A stretch of DNA of 64,000 nt from Chloroflexota bacterium (lineage in GTDB: Bacteria > Chloroflexota > Anaerolineae > Anaerolineales > UBA11579). Of this stretch, positions 19,384 through 28,068 are shown one piece after another. The stretch is from contig QWJF01000002.1 in assembly GCA_009391835.1 (NCBI GenBank), positions 20,959 through 84,958 of the forward strand, read 5' to 3'. The notes under the pieces were generated by a model. That model ran no database searches and had not been told where the DNA came from. It saw only the letters and a list, made by a program, of their open reading frames with translations. Each line of letters begins with the position of its first letter. Position 1 is the first letter of the stretch. Made by a program: the position numbers and the translations under genes.

Positions 19384-19605
19384 TTACTCGCCATCCCCCA
19401 ATTGAGAGAGTTGACGCATCAAGCCCACGACCATCATGCCAAGGCTGACACCCTCTCGAGCAGTGATGGTCGGGCGGCCTTCTTCTTCGGAACGTTTCAG
19501 GAGCGTTTGCCCAACGATGACGCCCACAATGGCGCCCAGAATTCCGCTGACCAGCAGCGTGGTGGTGCGCGATTTGTCGGCGTTTATGGTGTCCTCCGGT
19601 TGAAT
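19384..19605 (-). CDS. small membrane protein with unclear start codon
   Basis: Minus-strand frame ...EDTINADKSRTTTLLVSGILGAIVGVIVGQTLLKRSEEEGRPTITAREGVSLGMMVVGLMRQLSQLGDGE*; no ATG/GTG/TTG found in the overlap with the upstream gene, start is a guess. Confidence 0.4.
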   Translation of the reverse strand: MQPEDTINADKSRTTTLLVSGILGAIVGVIVGQTLLKRSEEEGRPTITAREGVSLGMMVVGLMRQLSQLGDGE

Positions 19606-20021
19606 TTCTTCACGGCATGGCGGGCGGCTCCGAACCAGCTATCCAAGCGGATAAGCGGCTCGGTGGCATTGTTGGCAACCCGGTTCACCCTGGCGGTAAT
19701 CTGGCCGATAATCCGTTGGAGCTGAAAGGCGCGCGGCGGAATCCAAGCCATTAAAACACTTACGGCATAGATAGAAAGCCCAAGCGTCACCAGCACGATG
19801 AGGCCGACCAAGCCCACAAGCAGACCTATCAGTATTGTTGCGATTTGGGCCATGCCGCCGATATTGCCGCTGCCCCCCGTTCCCAGCAAATAGGCGCCCC
19901 AGGCAATCCCGGCACTAATCAGCAGGAGCGGAAACCAAATCTGCCACCAGGATTCTGTGCGATGGCGCTTTTGGGAAACAAGGTTGCGGCTATGAGGTGA
20001 TTCGGGCAGGGGGCTATCCAT
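19584..20021 (-). CDS. membrane protein, hypothetical
   Basis: Start re-assigned to MDSPLPESPHSRN (20021); two TM segments (WFPLLLISAGIAWGAYLLG; ATILIGLLVGLVGLIVLVTLGLSIYAV). Confidence 0.65.
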   Translation of the reverse strand: MDSPLPESPHSRNLVSQKRHRTESWWQIWFPLLLISAGIAWGAYLLGTGGSGNIGGMAQIATILIGLLVGLVGLIVLVTLGLSIYAVSVLMAWIPPRAFQLQRIIGQITARVNRVANNATEPLIRLDSWFGAARHAVKKFNRRTP

Positions 20022-20071
20022 CGACGTTGATTTTAACACCTTCCGGCGTCCTATCGCGTGGGGCTCAAAAT

Positions 20072-20761
20072 TCAACGTCGCGAGGCGTAGGTATCGAGAT
20101 AGTCGGGCGGGGGAGGCGAGCGATGGAGAAAGAAGGGGGTGGCCGCGAGCCCGACCAGGAAGCCTCCAATATGGGCCCACCAAGCGACGCCACCTCCAGC
20201 CGCACCGATTGAGGCAATGCCAGAAAAAAGCTGCGACACGAACCAAAAGCCGATATAGATGATTGCCGGGACTTTGACCACGGAGAGGAAAAAGAAAATC
20301 GGCACAAAAGTGACTACACGGGCTGAGGGAAAGAGGAAGATATAGGCGCCCAAGACGCCGGCAATGGCCCCGCTGGCTCCCAAAACCGGGATAGTGCTGC
20401 CTGAGAAAATCAGCGTTTGCAGGAGCGCGGCGGCGATACCGCTAAGCAGGTAAAAGATCAGGAAGGATAGCGAACCCATACGATCTTCAACGTTGTCGCC
20501 AAAGATGAACAAGATCCACATGTTGCTGAGAAAGTGGAACCAGCCGGCGTGCATAAACATGCTGGTGAACACGGTAGTTGCAAACCAGAGCGGGCTGGTT
20601 TGCAATGTGCCGGGCACTAAAGCAAATTGGTTGGTGAAGTGGAGCAACTGGTTGGGGCCCAGAGTTAGTTCATAAAAAAACACCAGGGCGTTTGTGCCGA
20701 GGATCAGCCAAGTCATTATGGGGAAATGTCGTGATCGAATTGTGTCTCGAAGTGGGATCAT
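20072..20761 (-). CDS. rhomboid family intramembrane serine protease
   Basis: 229 aa; 'HAGWFHFLSNMWILFIFGDNVED', GASG serine motif 'LGASGAIAGVLGAY', C-terminal 'WWAHIGGFLVG'. Confidence 0.95.
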   Translation of the reverse strand: MIPLRDTIRSRHFPIMTWLILGTNALVFFYELTLGPNQLLHFTNQFALVPGTLQTSPLWFATTVFTSMFMHAGWFHFLSNMWILFIFGDNVEDRMGSLSFLIFYLLSGIAAALLQTLIFSGSTIPVLGASGAIAGVLGAYIFLFPSARVVTFVPIFFFLSVVKVPAIIYIGFWFVSQLFSGIASIGAAGGGVAWWAHIGGFLVGLAATPFFLHRSPPPPDYLDTYASRR

Positions 20762-20815
20762 AGGGCCTCTTTAATTTTTGATGCGCCTGAGTATAGTTTA
20801 TTGCGCCAGAATCAA

Positions 20816-20842
20816 AAACGGGCTGCAGAGCAGCCCGTTATG
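20816..20842 (-). terminator. intrinsic terminator for the Hsp20 gene
   Basis: Minus strand: ACGGGCTGC-tct-GCAGCCCGTTTTT. Confidence 0.75.
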
Positions 20843-20872
20843 ATCTTGTCCAGGATCACCTGGATGCCAGGA

Positions 20873-21268
20873 TTATTTGGCTTTGACTGTGATCTTGCGA
20901 GTCTTGGCTTCTTCGGCCTTGGGAACCCGCAGCGTCAGTACGCCATCGCGCACTTCGGCTTCGGCCTTTTCGGCATCAACTTTGGCACGCAAATGAATGG
21001 TGCGCTCGAAATGGCCGGATGGCTGTTCCTGAAGCACCAGGCGCATGCCTTCGTGCTCGCGGCCGACAATTTCGCCCTCGATCGTGATGCTGTTTTCCAG
21101 CACCTCAATCTCGATATCTTCGGCCTTGATGCCGGGCACCAGCGCACTCACAACATAGGCTTCGTCGTCTATACTGACGTTCAAAGGGATATAGACGCCC
21201 TCTAAGTGCCGGCGTTGATGGCCAGCCCAACGCTGCATGTGGCGGGGAGAGTAGTACATTGTTCTCAT
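20873..21268 (-). CDS. Hsp20/alpha-crystallin family small heat-shock protein
   Basis: Start re-assigned to MRTMYYSPRHMQRW (21268); 'VPGIKAEDIEIEVLENSITIEGE...LRAKVDAEKAEAEVRDGVLTLRVPKAEEAKTRKITV'. Confidence 0.93.
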   Translation of the reverse strand: MRTMYYSPRHMQRWAGHQRRHLEGVYIPLNVSIDDEAYVVSALVPGIKAEDIEIEVLENSITIEGEIVGREHEGMRLVLQEQPSGHFERTIHLRAKVDAEKAEAEVRDGVLTLRVPKAEEAKTRKITVKAK

Positions 21269-21371
21269 GGAATCATCCTCCAAGTTTGGATAAATCGAAT
21301 AGATAGAGCATAAAGGCTGTGTATTAGATTCTGGATGGCGAAGTATAGGAAATGTGTTAGCGGGCCGATGC

Positions 21372-21400
21372 TTGACGTTGCCCTCCGGCGAGAATATACT
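21372..21400 (+). promoter_or_regulatory. promoter of tRNA-Pro
   Basis: TTGACG - 17 bp - TATACT, 10 bp upstream of the tRNA 5' end. Confidence 0.6.
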
Positions 21401-21409
21401 CACCCTGTT

Positions 21410-21486
21410 CGGGGTGTAGCGCAGCCTGGCAGCGCACCGCGTTTGGGACGCGGGGGTCGGCGGTTCAAATCCGCCCACCCCGACCA
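21410..21486 (+). tRNA. tRNA-Pro (anticodon TGG)
   Basis: CGGGGTG...CACCCCG acceptor stem, anticodon stem CCGCG-TTTGGGA-CGCGG, GGTTCAAATCC T-arm, encoded CCA. Confidence 0.95.
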
Positions 21487-21491
21487 AGGAA

Positions 21492-21809
21492 ATGAACATG
21501 TTCAGGAAAAAAGCTGATGGCGTGGTGGAAGCCGCGCATTTTGATGAGGAAGGCCGATTGATGTGGGTGCGCGCATATGAACGGCGCGGGCCGACGTGGT
21601 CCGACGTAGTGCTTTTGGATCGCGCGGCGCTCGTTGAGCGGTTGAAGGCGGGAAAGAGGTTCTTTGCTGGCAAGCGCAAAGAATTTAATGCCAGTGATTT
21701 TGATCTGGGGGAGAGACTCTGGCTAAATGAATTGCGCCGGGGTGTAGCACTCTCGGTGGGCAAGCGACACGTGCGCACGGATCAGCTTGAGGCGTTGCCG
21801 ATCGTTTAA
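21492..21809 (+). CDS. hypothetical protein
   Basis: 105 aa ORF ([34 protein letters not shown]...), no family recognised. Confidence 0.55.
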   Translation: MNMFRKKADGVVEAAHFDEEGRLMWVRAYERRGPTWSDVVLLDRAALVERLKAGKRFFAGKRKEFNASDFDLGERLWLNELRRGVALSVGKRHVRTDQLEALPIV

Positions 21810-21861
21810 GCGACAACACAAAATTTTTTAAGGTCAAAAAGGCTCAAATTGGTTTATACTT

Positions 21862-21952
21862 TTTGAAAGGAGCCCGCTCATTTTATGAGGGTAGCCGCTT
21901 TCAAAGCACCAAAATTCGATTTGTCCCCATGAGCACGCGCGCGATGCGCGTG
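21862..21952 (+). ncRNA. candidate structured leader RNA / small RNA upstream of the SWIM-like gene
   Basis: Nested pairing TGAAAG...CTTTCA around hairpin CTCA-tttta-TGAG, then terminator CACGCGC-gcgat-GCGCGTG-TTTTTGTTT; upstream TATACT at 21855-21860. Confidence 0.35.
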
Positions 21953-21961
21953 TTTTTGTTT
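21934..21961 (+). terminator. intrinsic terminator/attenuator
   Basis: CACGCGC-gcgat-GCGCGTG-tttttgttt. Confidence 0.75.
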
Positions 21962-21992
21962 AACTTGCCACGACGTGAGAGGAGCGAATCAG

Positions 21993-22235
21993 ATGGACAA
22001 TGGGATGATCCGCAAATATGAAAAAGCCAAGATGTATGCAGAGCAACCCGAACGGATGCAAGTGCAGAATCTAAAAGTGCAGTTCGACGGCCGCAATAAC
22101 CCCCATATGGTTGAATTTAGCGAGGGGAAATGGCACTGTGATTGTGATTTCTTTGTTGGCCGTGAACGCTGCAGCCATACAATGGCGCTTGAATTGGTGC
22201 TGGGTGAAATGCTACACCCGCTTGAGGTGGCCTAA
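21993..22235 (+). CDS. small SWIM-type zinc-finger-like protein
   Basis: Start re-assigned to MDNGMIRKYEKAKMYAEQ with GAGGAG SD; CDCDFF...CSHTMAL CxCx(n)CxH motif. Confidence 0.75.
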   Translation: MDNGMIRKYEKAKMYAEQPERMQVQNLKVQFDGRNNPHMVEFSEGKWHCDCDFFVGRERCSHTMALELVLGEMLHPLEVA

Positions 22236-22259
22236 GCAAAGCTGCTCTACAAAGACTTG

Positions 22260-22286
22260 AAAGCCCCGCCATTTGGCGGGGCTTTT
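22260..22286. terminator. bidirectional intrinsic terminator
   Basis: AAAGCCCCGCC-attt-GGCGGGGCTTTT between convergent genes. Confidence 0.85.
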
Positions 22287-22288
22287 AC

Positions 22289-22537
22289 TTACCTGGGAGT
22301 CCAGTTCATTTTCATGTACACATTTCCCTGCTTTAATTTAACGATCATTAGGTCGAGGCGTTTTTGGCGGGTGGCCTGGCGCTTAGCGCGGGTGATCCAA
22401 CCAATGTAGTCATTTTGCTGATAAGGCGGCCGGGATTTATATTTCTCCCTGAGGCCATGCTTGTGCAGCGCTTCCTGAATGAAATCTGGCATGGGATGGC
22501 GTGGACGTTTGAGTGAGGACCAATCGTGATCAGTCAT
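22289..22537 (-). CDS. YdeI/OmpD-associated-like small protein
   Basis: 82 aa; 'HPMPDFIQEALHKHGL...RPPYQQNDYIGWITRAKRQATRQKRLDLMIVKLKQGNVYMKMNW'. Confidence 0.65.
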   Translation of the reverse strand: MTDHDWSSLKRPRHPMPDFIQEALHKHGLREKYKSRPPYQQNDYIGWITRAKRQATRQKRLDLMIVKLKQGNVYMKMNWTPR

Positions 22538-23133
22538 TGCTTTTCCTTACTACCAAAGGGATCCATTAGATCGACGCGCTCGCCCGAAATGGAGACTTCG
22601 ATGACGCGGGCGAGGCGACGCACCTGGGTTTTTTCCTGCTTGGCACTGGTAACCCAGTGAATTATGGTTTTGCGGTAGCCGGGGGGCTGGTCCTGGAAAA
22701 ACTCCCAGGCGCCCTTGGCGACTCTGAAAGTTTTGGCTTGGGCGGCATTCAGCTTAGGAGCTTCATCCTGCTCAAAGGAATAGGCGCCGGATTTCTGGCC
22801 TTTGCGAGCCTGATAGACGGCGAGACCAGCGGGCTGCACGCGGCCGACCGCGATGAGGCGCTGCATGCTGGCAATGTTCTTCTTGCTCCAAAAACTGTCA
22901 GGGCGGCGGGGCGAAAAGCGAATGGTGTACGCCTCATCGTCGATGCGCTTGCGAGCACCATCAATCCAGCCGTAGCAGAGGGCTTCATCCACGGATTGCT
23001 CCCAGGAGATGGAGGGTTTGTCGGTGGCGACTTTGTAGAAGCCGACAAGCAACTGCCTTTGGCTGGCGTGGTGCTCGGCAAGCCAGGCACGAAACTCTTC
23101 AGGAGTGGCGAAGAAGGCAGGAGTGGCAGTCAT
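22534..23133 (-). CDS. YdeI/OmpD-associated family protein
   Basis: Start re-assigned to MTATPAFFATPEEFRAWL (23133); 'WEQSVDEALCYGWIDGARKRIDDEAYTIRFSPRRPDSFWSKKN'. Confidence 0.88.
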   Translation of the reverse strand: MTATPAFFATPEEFRAWLAEHHASQRQLLVGFYKVATDKPSISWEQSVDEALCYGWIDGARKRIDDEAYTIRFSPRRPDSFWSKKNIASMQRLIAVGRVQPAGLAVYQARKGQKSGAYSFEQDEAPKLNAAQAKTFRVAKGAWEFFQDQPPGYRKTIIHWVTSAKQEKTQVRRLARVIEVSISGERVDLMDPFGSKEKQ

Positions 23134-23675
23134 GCGCCCTGCAGCCGGGTATGGATTTTCAGCACCGTGTTCCATGTGCGGGTGGTGGCGGAGTGGCCGA
23201 ATTGCTTTTCCAGATAATCCATGAGATCCAGCGTGCCGGTGTTGGGGCCAAGGGTGACGATGTTGAAGAGGTGCAGGTCATCAATCTTACGGACCTCGAA
23301 TTCGGGGTCGCTGGATTCGTAGGGAAGGGCGATCTGCGCGTTTAATGGATCTTCAAGAAAGGTGACGTGGAGCTTGGTTTGCTTTGTGACCTTGAGGCTC
23401 TGAGGGGGGTCGGCGGCAACGAGGTCGGCTAGCTGCTCCGTGGTGCGGATGACAGCGGTGGAGGGGAAGCCGAAGCTGGTTTTGATGCCAGATTCGACGG
23501 CGGCTTTGATGAGAGCGGGGTCGGTTTGCTTGGCTTGGAAAACGACATTGCCACTGGCCAGCAGAGTCTGCGGGTCGGTGAAGCCCCAGTCGGAGAAGGC
23601 GCTGCGCAGCGTATCCATCTTGAGGCGGTGGCCACCGAGGTTAATGCCGCGCAGCAGAGCGGCGTAGGCGGGCAT
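23130..23675 (-). CDS. DUF1697 family protein
   Basis: 181 aa; 'YAALLRGINLGGHRLKMDTLRSAFSDWGFTDPQTLLASGNVVFQA'. Confidence 0.92.
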   Translation of the reverse strand: MPAYAALLRGINLGGHRLKMDTLRSAFSDWGFTDPQTLLASGNVVFQAKQTDPALIKAAVESGIKTSFGFPSTAVIRTTEQLADLVAADPPQSLKVTKQTKLHVTFLEDPLNAQIALPYESSDPEFEVRKIDDLHLFNIVTLGPNTGTLDLMDYLEKQFGHSATTRTWNTVLKIHTRLQGA

Positions 23676-23676
23676 G

Positions 23677-24030
23677 CTAGCCTTTCAACTCGATCCAGGC
23701 TTTGACGATAGCCTCCAATTCGGATTTGCGTGCATCAGCTTCGGCGAGGTCGGCGAATTTCATCGTGCGGGCCTGCTCGCCATCACCCTCCAAGTGGGGG
23801 AAATTGCCGGGGACCTGTGCTCCGTTGTGGAACATCAGGCTGGCGTGCTGTTTGGATTTCGGGAAGAAGCTGGCCAGATTGCCTTTGTACGTGAAGGTGG
23901 GCGCCTGCCATTTGATCGTTTCTTGCAGGCGGTCATCGGCGGCGAGTATGATTTCCCGGACACGCTGAACGACGGCTTTCATGGGGTTGTCATATTGTTC
24001 GAACCAGGAATCTACTTCGTTCGTGCTCAT
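23677..24030 (-). CDS. DUF1801 family protein
   Basis: 117 aa; 'VQRVREIILAADDRLQETIKWQAPTFTYKGNLASFFP'. Confidence 0.85.
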   Translation of the reverse strand: MSTNEVDSWFEQYDNPMKAVVQRVREIILAADDRLQETIKWQAPTFTYKGNLASFFPKSKQHASLMFHNGAQVPGNFPHLEGDGEQARTMKFADLAEADARKSELEAIVKAWIELKG

Positions 24031-24632
24031 TACTCGTTCCTTGTTTGGGACAGCGCATCCCGATCATGGGCTTCAAAGCGTCGGTCGGGGATCACCCAAA
24101 TGAGGGCCACCATAGCATAAATACCATAAGCGATCCCGACCGGCCCCAGCAATGAAACCGCGATTGCCAGCAAATAAAACCCAGTCGACATATATTCTTT
24201 TATCGCACTGCCGGTTAGTTGGTTAAGCTTTGAATCCGGTTTGTGCAGTGCTTTCAAACTGCGGGACATGATGAAATAGGCAAGGCCAGCCATAAATAGA
24301 TTGGCTCCATAGAGGGCGCTTGGGAGGCGTTCTCCGGGATATTCGCTGAGCCAGGCGGTGGTGAAAGGCACCAGAGAAAGCCAAAAAAGCAGATGGATAT
24401 TGGTCCAGAGCACGCGCCCATTAACCACTTCAGCAACATGCAACAAATGATGGTGGTTGTTCCAATAAATGCTCAGATAGACAAAGCTCAATACATAGGC
24501 CAGAAATATAGGCAGCAAATGGGCTAACCCATCCAGGCCAGCGCTCTCTGGGGGGCGCAATTCAAGCACCATAATGGTGATGACAATGGCGATGACGGCA
24601 TCGCTGTAGGCTTCGAGTCGGGTGGTGGACAT
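24030..24632 (-). CDS. TMEM175-family (DUF1211) integral membrane protein
   Basis: 200 aa; 'TRLEAYSDAVIAIVITIMVLELRPP' resembles the TMEM175 (R/H)FSD-type first helix; multiple TMs. Confidence 0.88.
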   Translation of the reverse strand: MSTTRLEAYSDAVIAIVITIMVLELRPPESAGLDGLAHLLPIFLAYVLSFVYLSIYWNNHHHLLHVAEVVNGRVLWTNIHLLFWLSLVPFTTAWLSEYPGERLPSALYGANLFMAGLAYFIMSRSLKALHKPDSKLNQLTGSAIKEYMSTGFYLLAIAVSLLGPVGIAYGIYAMVALIWVIPDRRFEAHDRDALSQTRNE

Positions 24633-24689
24633 GGCTATTTTTCGGAGACTTTCAGGACTTTGACCGCGTAGGCAAAATTTGATTTAGAA

Positions 24690-25112
24690 CTATGGTTTCC
24701 TCGTGTTTAGTATAACTGCTTCAATAATCAAGGCCTGTAGGGCAGCGCTATCCACGGTGTCGCCTTCGGAAATGTCGATGGCGCGGACTGTTTTGCTGTC
24801 CAAACGTGTGTTGAAGAGCCCTTTGGGATCTTTCATCTGCGCCCCTTTGGGAAAGGTCAATCTGACAGCGCGCTTTAGCGTATCAGCGATACACAGGTTC
24901 CCATTGTGAAACCAAACCGGGACACCGCTCGGTTTGGAGGGCTTTTTCCACTTTACTTCTTCGACTATGGCCGCATCACTGTCGAGAATTACCGCGCGCA
25001 GGTGCGCCAACAGTTCGCCGCGCCAATCTCCTGACTCCTGAATGATCTGGTCTATTTGCTCAGAGGCGGATTTATCTTGCGGGGTTGGGATTTCGGTTTT
25101 GTCTGAGGCCAT
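24690..25112 (-). CDS. DUF1801 family protein
   Basis: Start re-assigned to MASDKTEIPTPQDKS (25112); 'LRAVILDSDAAIVEEVKWKKPSKPSGVPVWFHNGNLC'; upstream part of the longer ORF is antisense to tRNA-Ser. Confidence 0.8.
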   Translation of the reverse strand: MASDKTEIPTPQDKSASEQIDQIIQESGDWRGELLAHLRAVILDSDAAIVEEVKWKKPSKPSGVPVWFHNGNLCIADTLKRAVRLTFPKGAQMKDPKGLFNTRLDSKTVRAIDISEGDTVDSAALQALIIEAVILNTRKP

Positions 25113-25156
25113 GCGGTGCTCTTGTCCTAGGTGGGGCAAATTATGGCAGGAAAAGG

Positions 25157-25244
25157 CGGAGAGGGAGGGATTCGAACCCTCGGTGGCCCATAAGACCACA
25201 ACGGTTTTCGAGACCGCCCCATTCGTCCACTCTGGCACCTCTCC
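25157..25244 (-). tRNA. tRNA-Ser (anticodon CGA)
   Basis: Minus strand GGAGAGG...CCTCTCC acceptor, long variable arm, anticodon loop CTCGAAA, GGTTCGAATCC T-arm; CCA not encoded. Confidence 0.93.
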
Positions 25245-25261
25245 GGGGCGATTATAACGTC

Positions 25262-25315
25262 GATTGTGCGCCGCTTTAGCGGCGCACAATCTTAGGGAGA
25301 ATGCGCGCATTCTCC
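25262..25315. repeat. two adjacent perfect inverted repeats
   Basis: GATTGTGCGCCGC-ttta-GCGGCGCACAATC (25262-25291) and GGAGAATGCGCGCATTCTCC (25296-25315). Confidence 0.85.
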
Positions 25316-25387
25316 ACGGTTTCGAGCAGAATTAAAACTATTCATACCGCTGTGGCGAATTGGCTAATCTGGACAAAGACTTGTTGG

Positions 25388-26785
25388 TTAGAGTTCGACG
25401 CTGTGGCCCCAGGGTGGAAATTGGGTCTTGTCGAAATTATGGAGGGCCAGCGATTCGCGCAGACCGGTGGCGCCGCGCTCATCGCCATGCACGAGGAAAA
25501 CCTGCTTCACGCTATCCTGCACAGCCAAGGCGTAATCTGTAAGCAACTCCCGCCCAGCGTGCGCCGAAAAGCCTTCGACCCGGGCCACCCGAATCTTACG
25601 CTCGAAGACCTCGCCAAAAATCTTTACCTGGTCTTCTCCGTCTTGCAGCCTGCGGCCGAGGGTGTGCGGGGCCATCCAGGAGACGATGAGCACGACGCTG
25701 TTCGGATCGTGAATGTTGTGCTCCAGGTGATGCAGCACGCGGCCAACTTCCATCATGCCCGAGGCTGAGATAATGATCATTGGGTCTTTGCGCTCATTGA
25801 GCGCTTTGGATTCTTCCACCGAGCGGATATAGGTGAGGTGGTCAAAACCCAGGGCAGCCAGATGGATATCGTTCTTAATCATGTTCTGCGCTTCCTGATC
25901 GAAGCATTCAGTATGTGCGCGGAATAAATCAGTCACGTTAACGGCCAAGGGGCTATCCACAAACACGGGCACAGCGGGGATATCGCCGGCGTCCATGAGT
26001 TTGTGGAGGCTGTAGACCAATTCCTGGGTGCGGCCCACGGCAAAAGCTGGGATGATCACTTTGCCGCCTCGGTTCAACGTATCTTTGACGACATCGCGCA
26101 ATTCCGTATAGGCTTGCTCAGGCGGGCGATGGGGGCGATCCCCGTAGGTGCATTCCATGAGCAGGTAATCGGCGCGATCCGGCAGAACGGGATCGCGGAT
26201 AATAGGTAGATTCACACGCCCGATATCCCCCGAGAACCACAGGCGAATTTTGCGCCCCTTTTCTTCAATGTCCAAAATGATGGCGGTGGAGCCAAGAATG
26301 TGCCCGGCTTCCACAAATGTGGCCTGCACGCCGGGGATCGGTTCAAATGGCTGGTCGTAGTTCTGCTTCACAAAGAGGCCGGCTGTCTGTGCGGCGTCTT
26401 CCTGGGTGTAGAGCGGCTCGATGAGTGGTTTGCCCTGCCTGGCAAGCCGACGATTGACGTGGCGGGCATTCGATTCCTGGATGTGCCCGGAGTCTTGCAG
26501 CATGATCTCGGTAAGGTGGGCGCTGGCGCGCTGGGCATGGATGGGGCCGCGATAGCCACTTTTGACCAGGTTTGGCAGGTTGCCGCTATGGTCTATATGG
26601 GCATGGGAGAGGAGCACTGCATCCAATTCGTTGGGCTCAAATCGAAAATTGCGGTTGCGTTCAATGGCTTCCTTGCGGCGGCCCTGGTAGAGTCCGCATT
26701 CAAGCAGGAGCCTGTGCCCGTTGATTTCGAGCAGGTGCTGCGAGCCGGTAACCGTCTGGGCTGCGCCCAGAAAACGAAGCTGCAT
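25388..26785 (-). CDS. MBL-fold/beta-CASP RNA metallo-hydrolase
   Basis: 465 aa; 'MQLRFLGAAQTVTGSQHLLEING', 'LSHAHIDHSGNLP', 'MIIISASGMMEVGRVLHHL', 'FSAHAGR'. Confidence 0.95.
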   Translation of the reverse strand: MQLRFLGAAQTVTGSQHLLEINGHRLLLECGLYQGRRKEAIERNRNFRFEPNELDAVLLSHAHIDHSGNLPNLVKSGYRGPIHAQRASAHLTEIMLQDSGHIQESNARHVNRRLARQGKPLIEPLYTQEDAAQTAGLFVKQNYDQPFEPIPGVQATFVEAGHILGSTAIILDIEEKGRKIRLWFSGDIGRVNLPIIRDPVLPDRADYLLMECTYGDRPHRPPEQAYTELRDVVKDTLNRGGKVIIPAFAVGRTQELVYSLHKLMDAGDIPAVPVFVDSPLAVNVTDLFRAHTECFDQEAQNMIKNDIHLAALGFDHLTYIRSVEESKALNERKDPMIIISASGMMEVGRVLHHLEHNIHDPNSVVLIVSWMAPHTLGRRLQDGEDQVKIFGEVFERKIRVARVEGFSAHAGRELLTDYALAVQDSVKQVFLVHGDERGATGLRESLALHNFDKTQFPPWGHSVEL

Positions 26786-26788
26786 GGT

Positions 26789-27925
26789 TTAGCGTTGCCC
26801 CTTGAGGGCGCTTAGCGTTTTCAAGATTCCCTGACTGTACTGCGCTTTGCGCCAGGGAAGATCGCTAAGCAGGGGATCCAATTGGGCTGGGTTGTGTGGA
26901 TTGGCGTGCGCAATGGTTTCCATCACGTCGCGGGGTAGCACGACATCCGATTCGACAGCCATTTCCCGGGCGGTTAATTTGCGCCAGCTGCGCAAAGCTT
27001 CAACCCGCTCAACGTATTCTTCGTCGTAGGGGCTGCGCGGCGGGCGGCGGGGCGCTTCAGCGCCAACACCGCGCTGTACGGCTTTGAGCAACGCTTCGCC
27101 GTGGCGGCGTATCTGCCCATCGGACATACCCTCCACTTGGGCAAGCTCGCCTGTGCTGCGCGGGGCATTGGCCGCAATGGCCGTCAGCGTGCGATCCCCC
27201 ATGATCTTGAACAAGGGTACATCGGCGCGCTGGGCCTGCTGATCGCGGTAATCGGCCAGCTGCTGCAGAATGGCCGTCTGATCGGGCTTCAAATCGCGCA
27301 CACCTTTGATATTCCAGATGCTGCCGTTGGGGCCTGCGGATTGCTCTGGGATGATATGCGGCATGCGAGCAAAATCCTCGTGGGCGATGGGCCAGCGTCC
27401 GGTCTGCTCCAATTCGGCCTTGAATTTTTTGCGAAGTTGAACAAGATAATGGGTATCCAGGCGGGCATAATCCAGCATTTCGGGGCTGAGAGGGCGTTTG
27501 CCCCAATCGGCGCGCTGGTAGCGCTTGGCGAGCTTGACACCAAGCTCCTCCTCCAGCAGGTTTCCGAGCCCGACACGTTTGCGCCCGAGGATGCGAGCGG
27601 CGACCATCGTGTCGAAGAGGTTGGCAAATTCAAAGCCATAATCGCGCTTGAGCACGATCAAATCGTACTCAGCGGCATGGAAAATGGTCTCTATTCCCGG
27701 ACTGCTGAAAACGCGCGCCAGCGAGGATAGATCGTCCAGGGCCAGGGGATCCACAAGGTAATCATTCTTAGCGGTAGAAAATTGGATCAGGCAAACCTGT
27801 TCGCGGTAGGCATGCAGGCTATTCGATTCAGTATCTACAGCGATGAGCGACTGTTTATTGAGATCCTGGGCCAGGGACTCAAGGTCCTCGGTGTGGGTAA
27901 TAAGCTGAAAGGAAGCGGCTGACAT
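26789..27925 (-). CDS. rnd: ribonuclease D
   Basis: 378 aa; 'IAVDTESNSLHAYREQVCLIQFST', 'DYARLDTHYLVQLR', C-terminal HRDC-like domain. Confidence 0.92.
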   Translation of the reverse strand: MSAASFQLITHTEDLESLAQDLNKQSLIAVDTESNSLHAYREQVCLIQFSTAKNDYLVDPLALDDLSSLARVFSSPGIETIFHAAEYDLIVLKRDYGFEFANLFDTMVAARILGRKRVGLGNLLEEELGVKLAKRYQRADWGKRPLSPEMLDYARLDTHYLVQLRKKFKAELEQTGRWPIAHEDFARMPHIIPEQSAGPNGSIWNIKGVRDLKPDQTAILQQLADYRDQQAQRADVPLFKIMGDRTLTAIAANAPRSTGELAQVEGMSDGQIRRHGEALLKAVQRGVGAEAPRRPPRSPYDEEYVERVEALRSWRKLTAREMAVESDVVLPRDVMETIAHANPHNPAQLDPLLSDLPWRKAQYSQGILKTLSALKGQR

Positions 27926-28068
27926 GCTGGCTATTATAGTAGAGGGGAATTGATTGGTGTTTATATGCCTCCGACGTTTCTCTAACGGGAATCTTGTGTT
28001 CTCCCCCTACACTTGTCTAGTGCGCGTAAAACGCGTAACGAATTAGCAAAAGTGTAAGGAGTTAACAC

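Noticed and set aside
21335-21517. 60-aa plus-strand ORF over tRNA-Pro
   Set aside because: Translation of a tRNA gene; no coding evidence.
20873-21778. 301-aa version of the Hsp20 ORF
   Set aside because: N-terminal 170 aa read antisense through tRNA-Pro and the 21492 gene; true start placed at 21268.
24690-25310. 206-aa version of the DUF1801 ORF
   Set aside because: N-terminal part runs through tRNA-Ser; true start placed at 25112.
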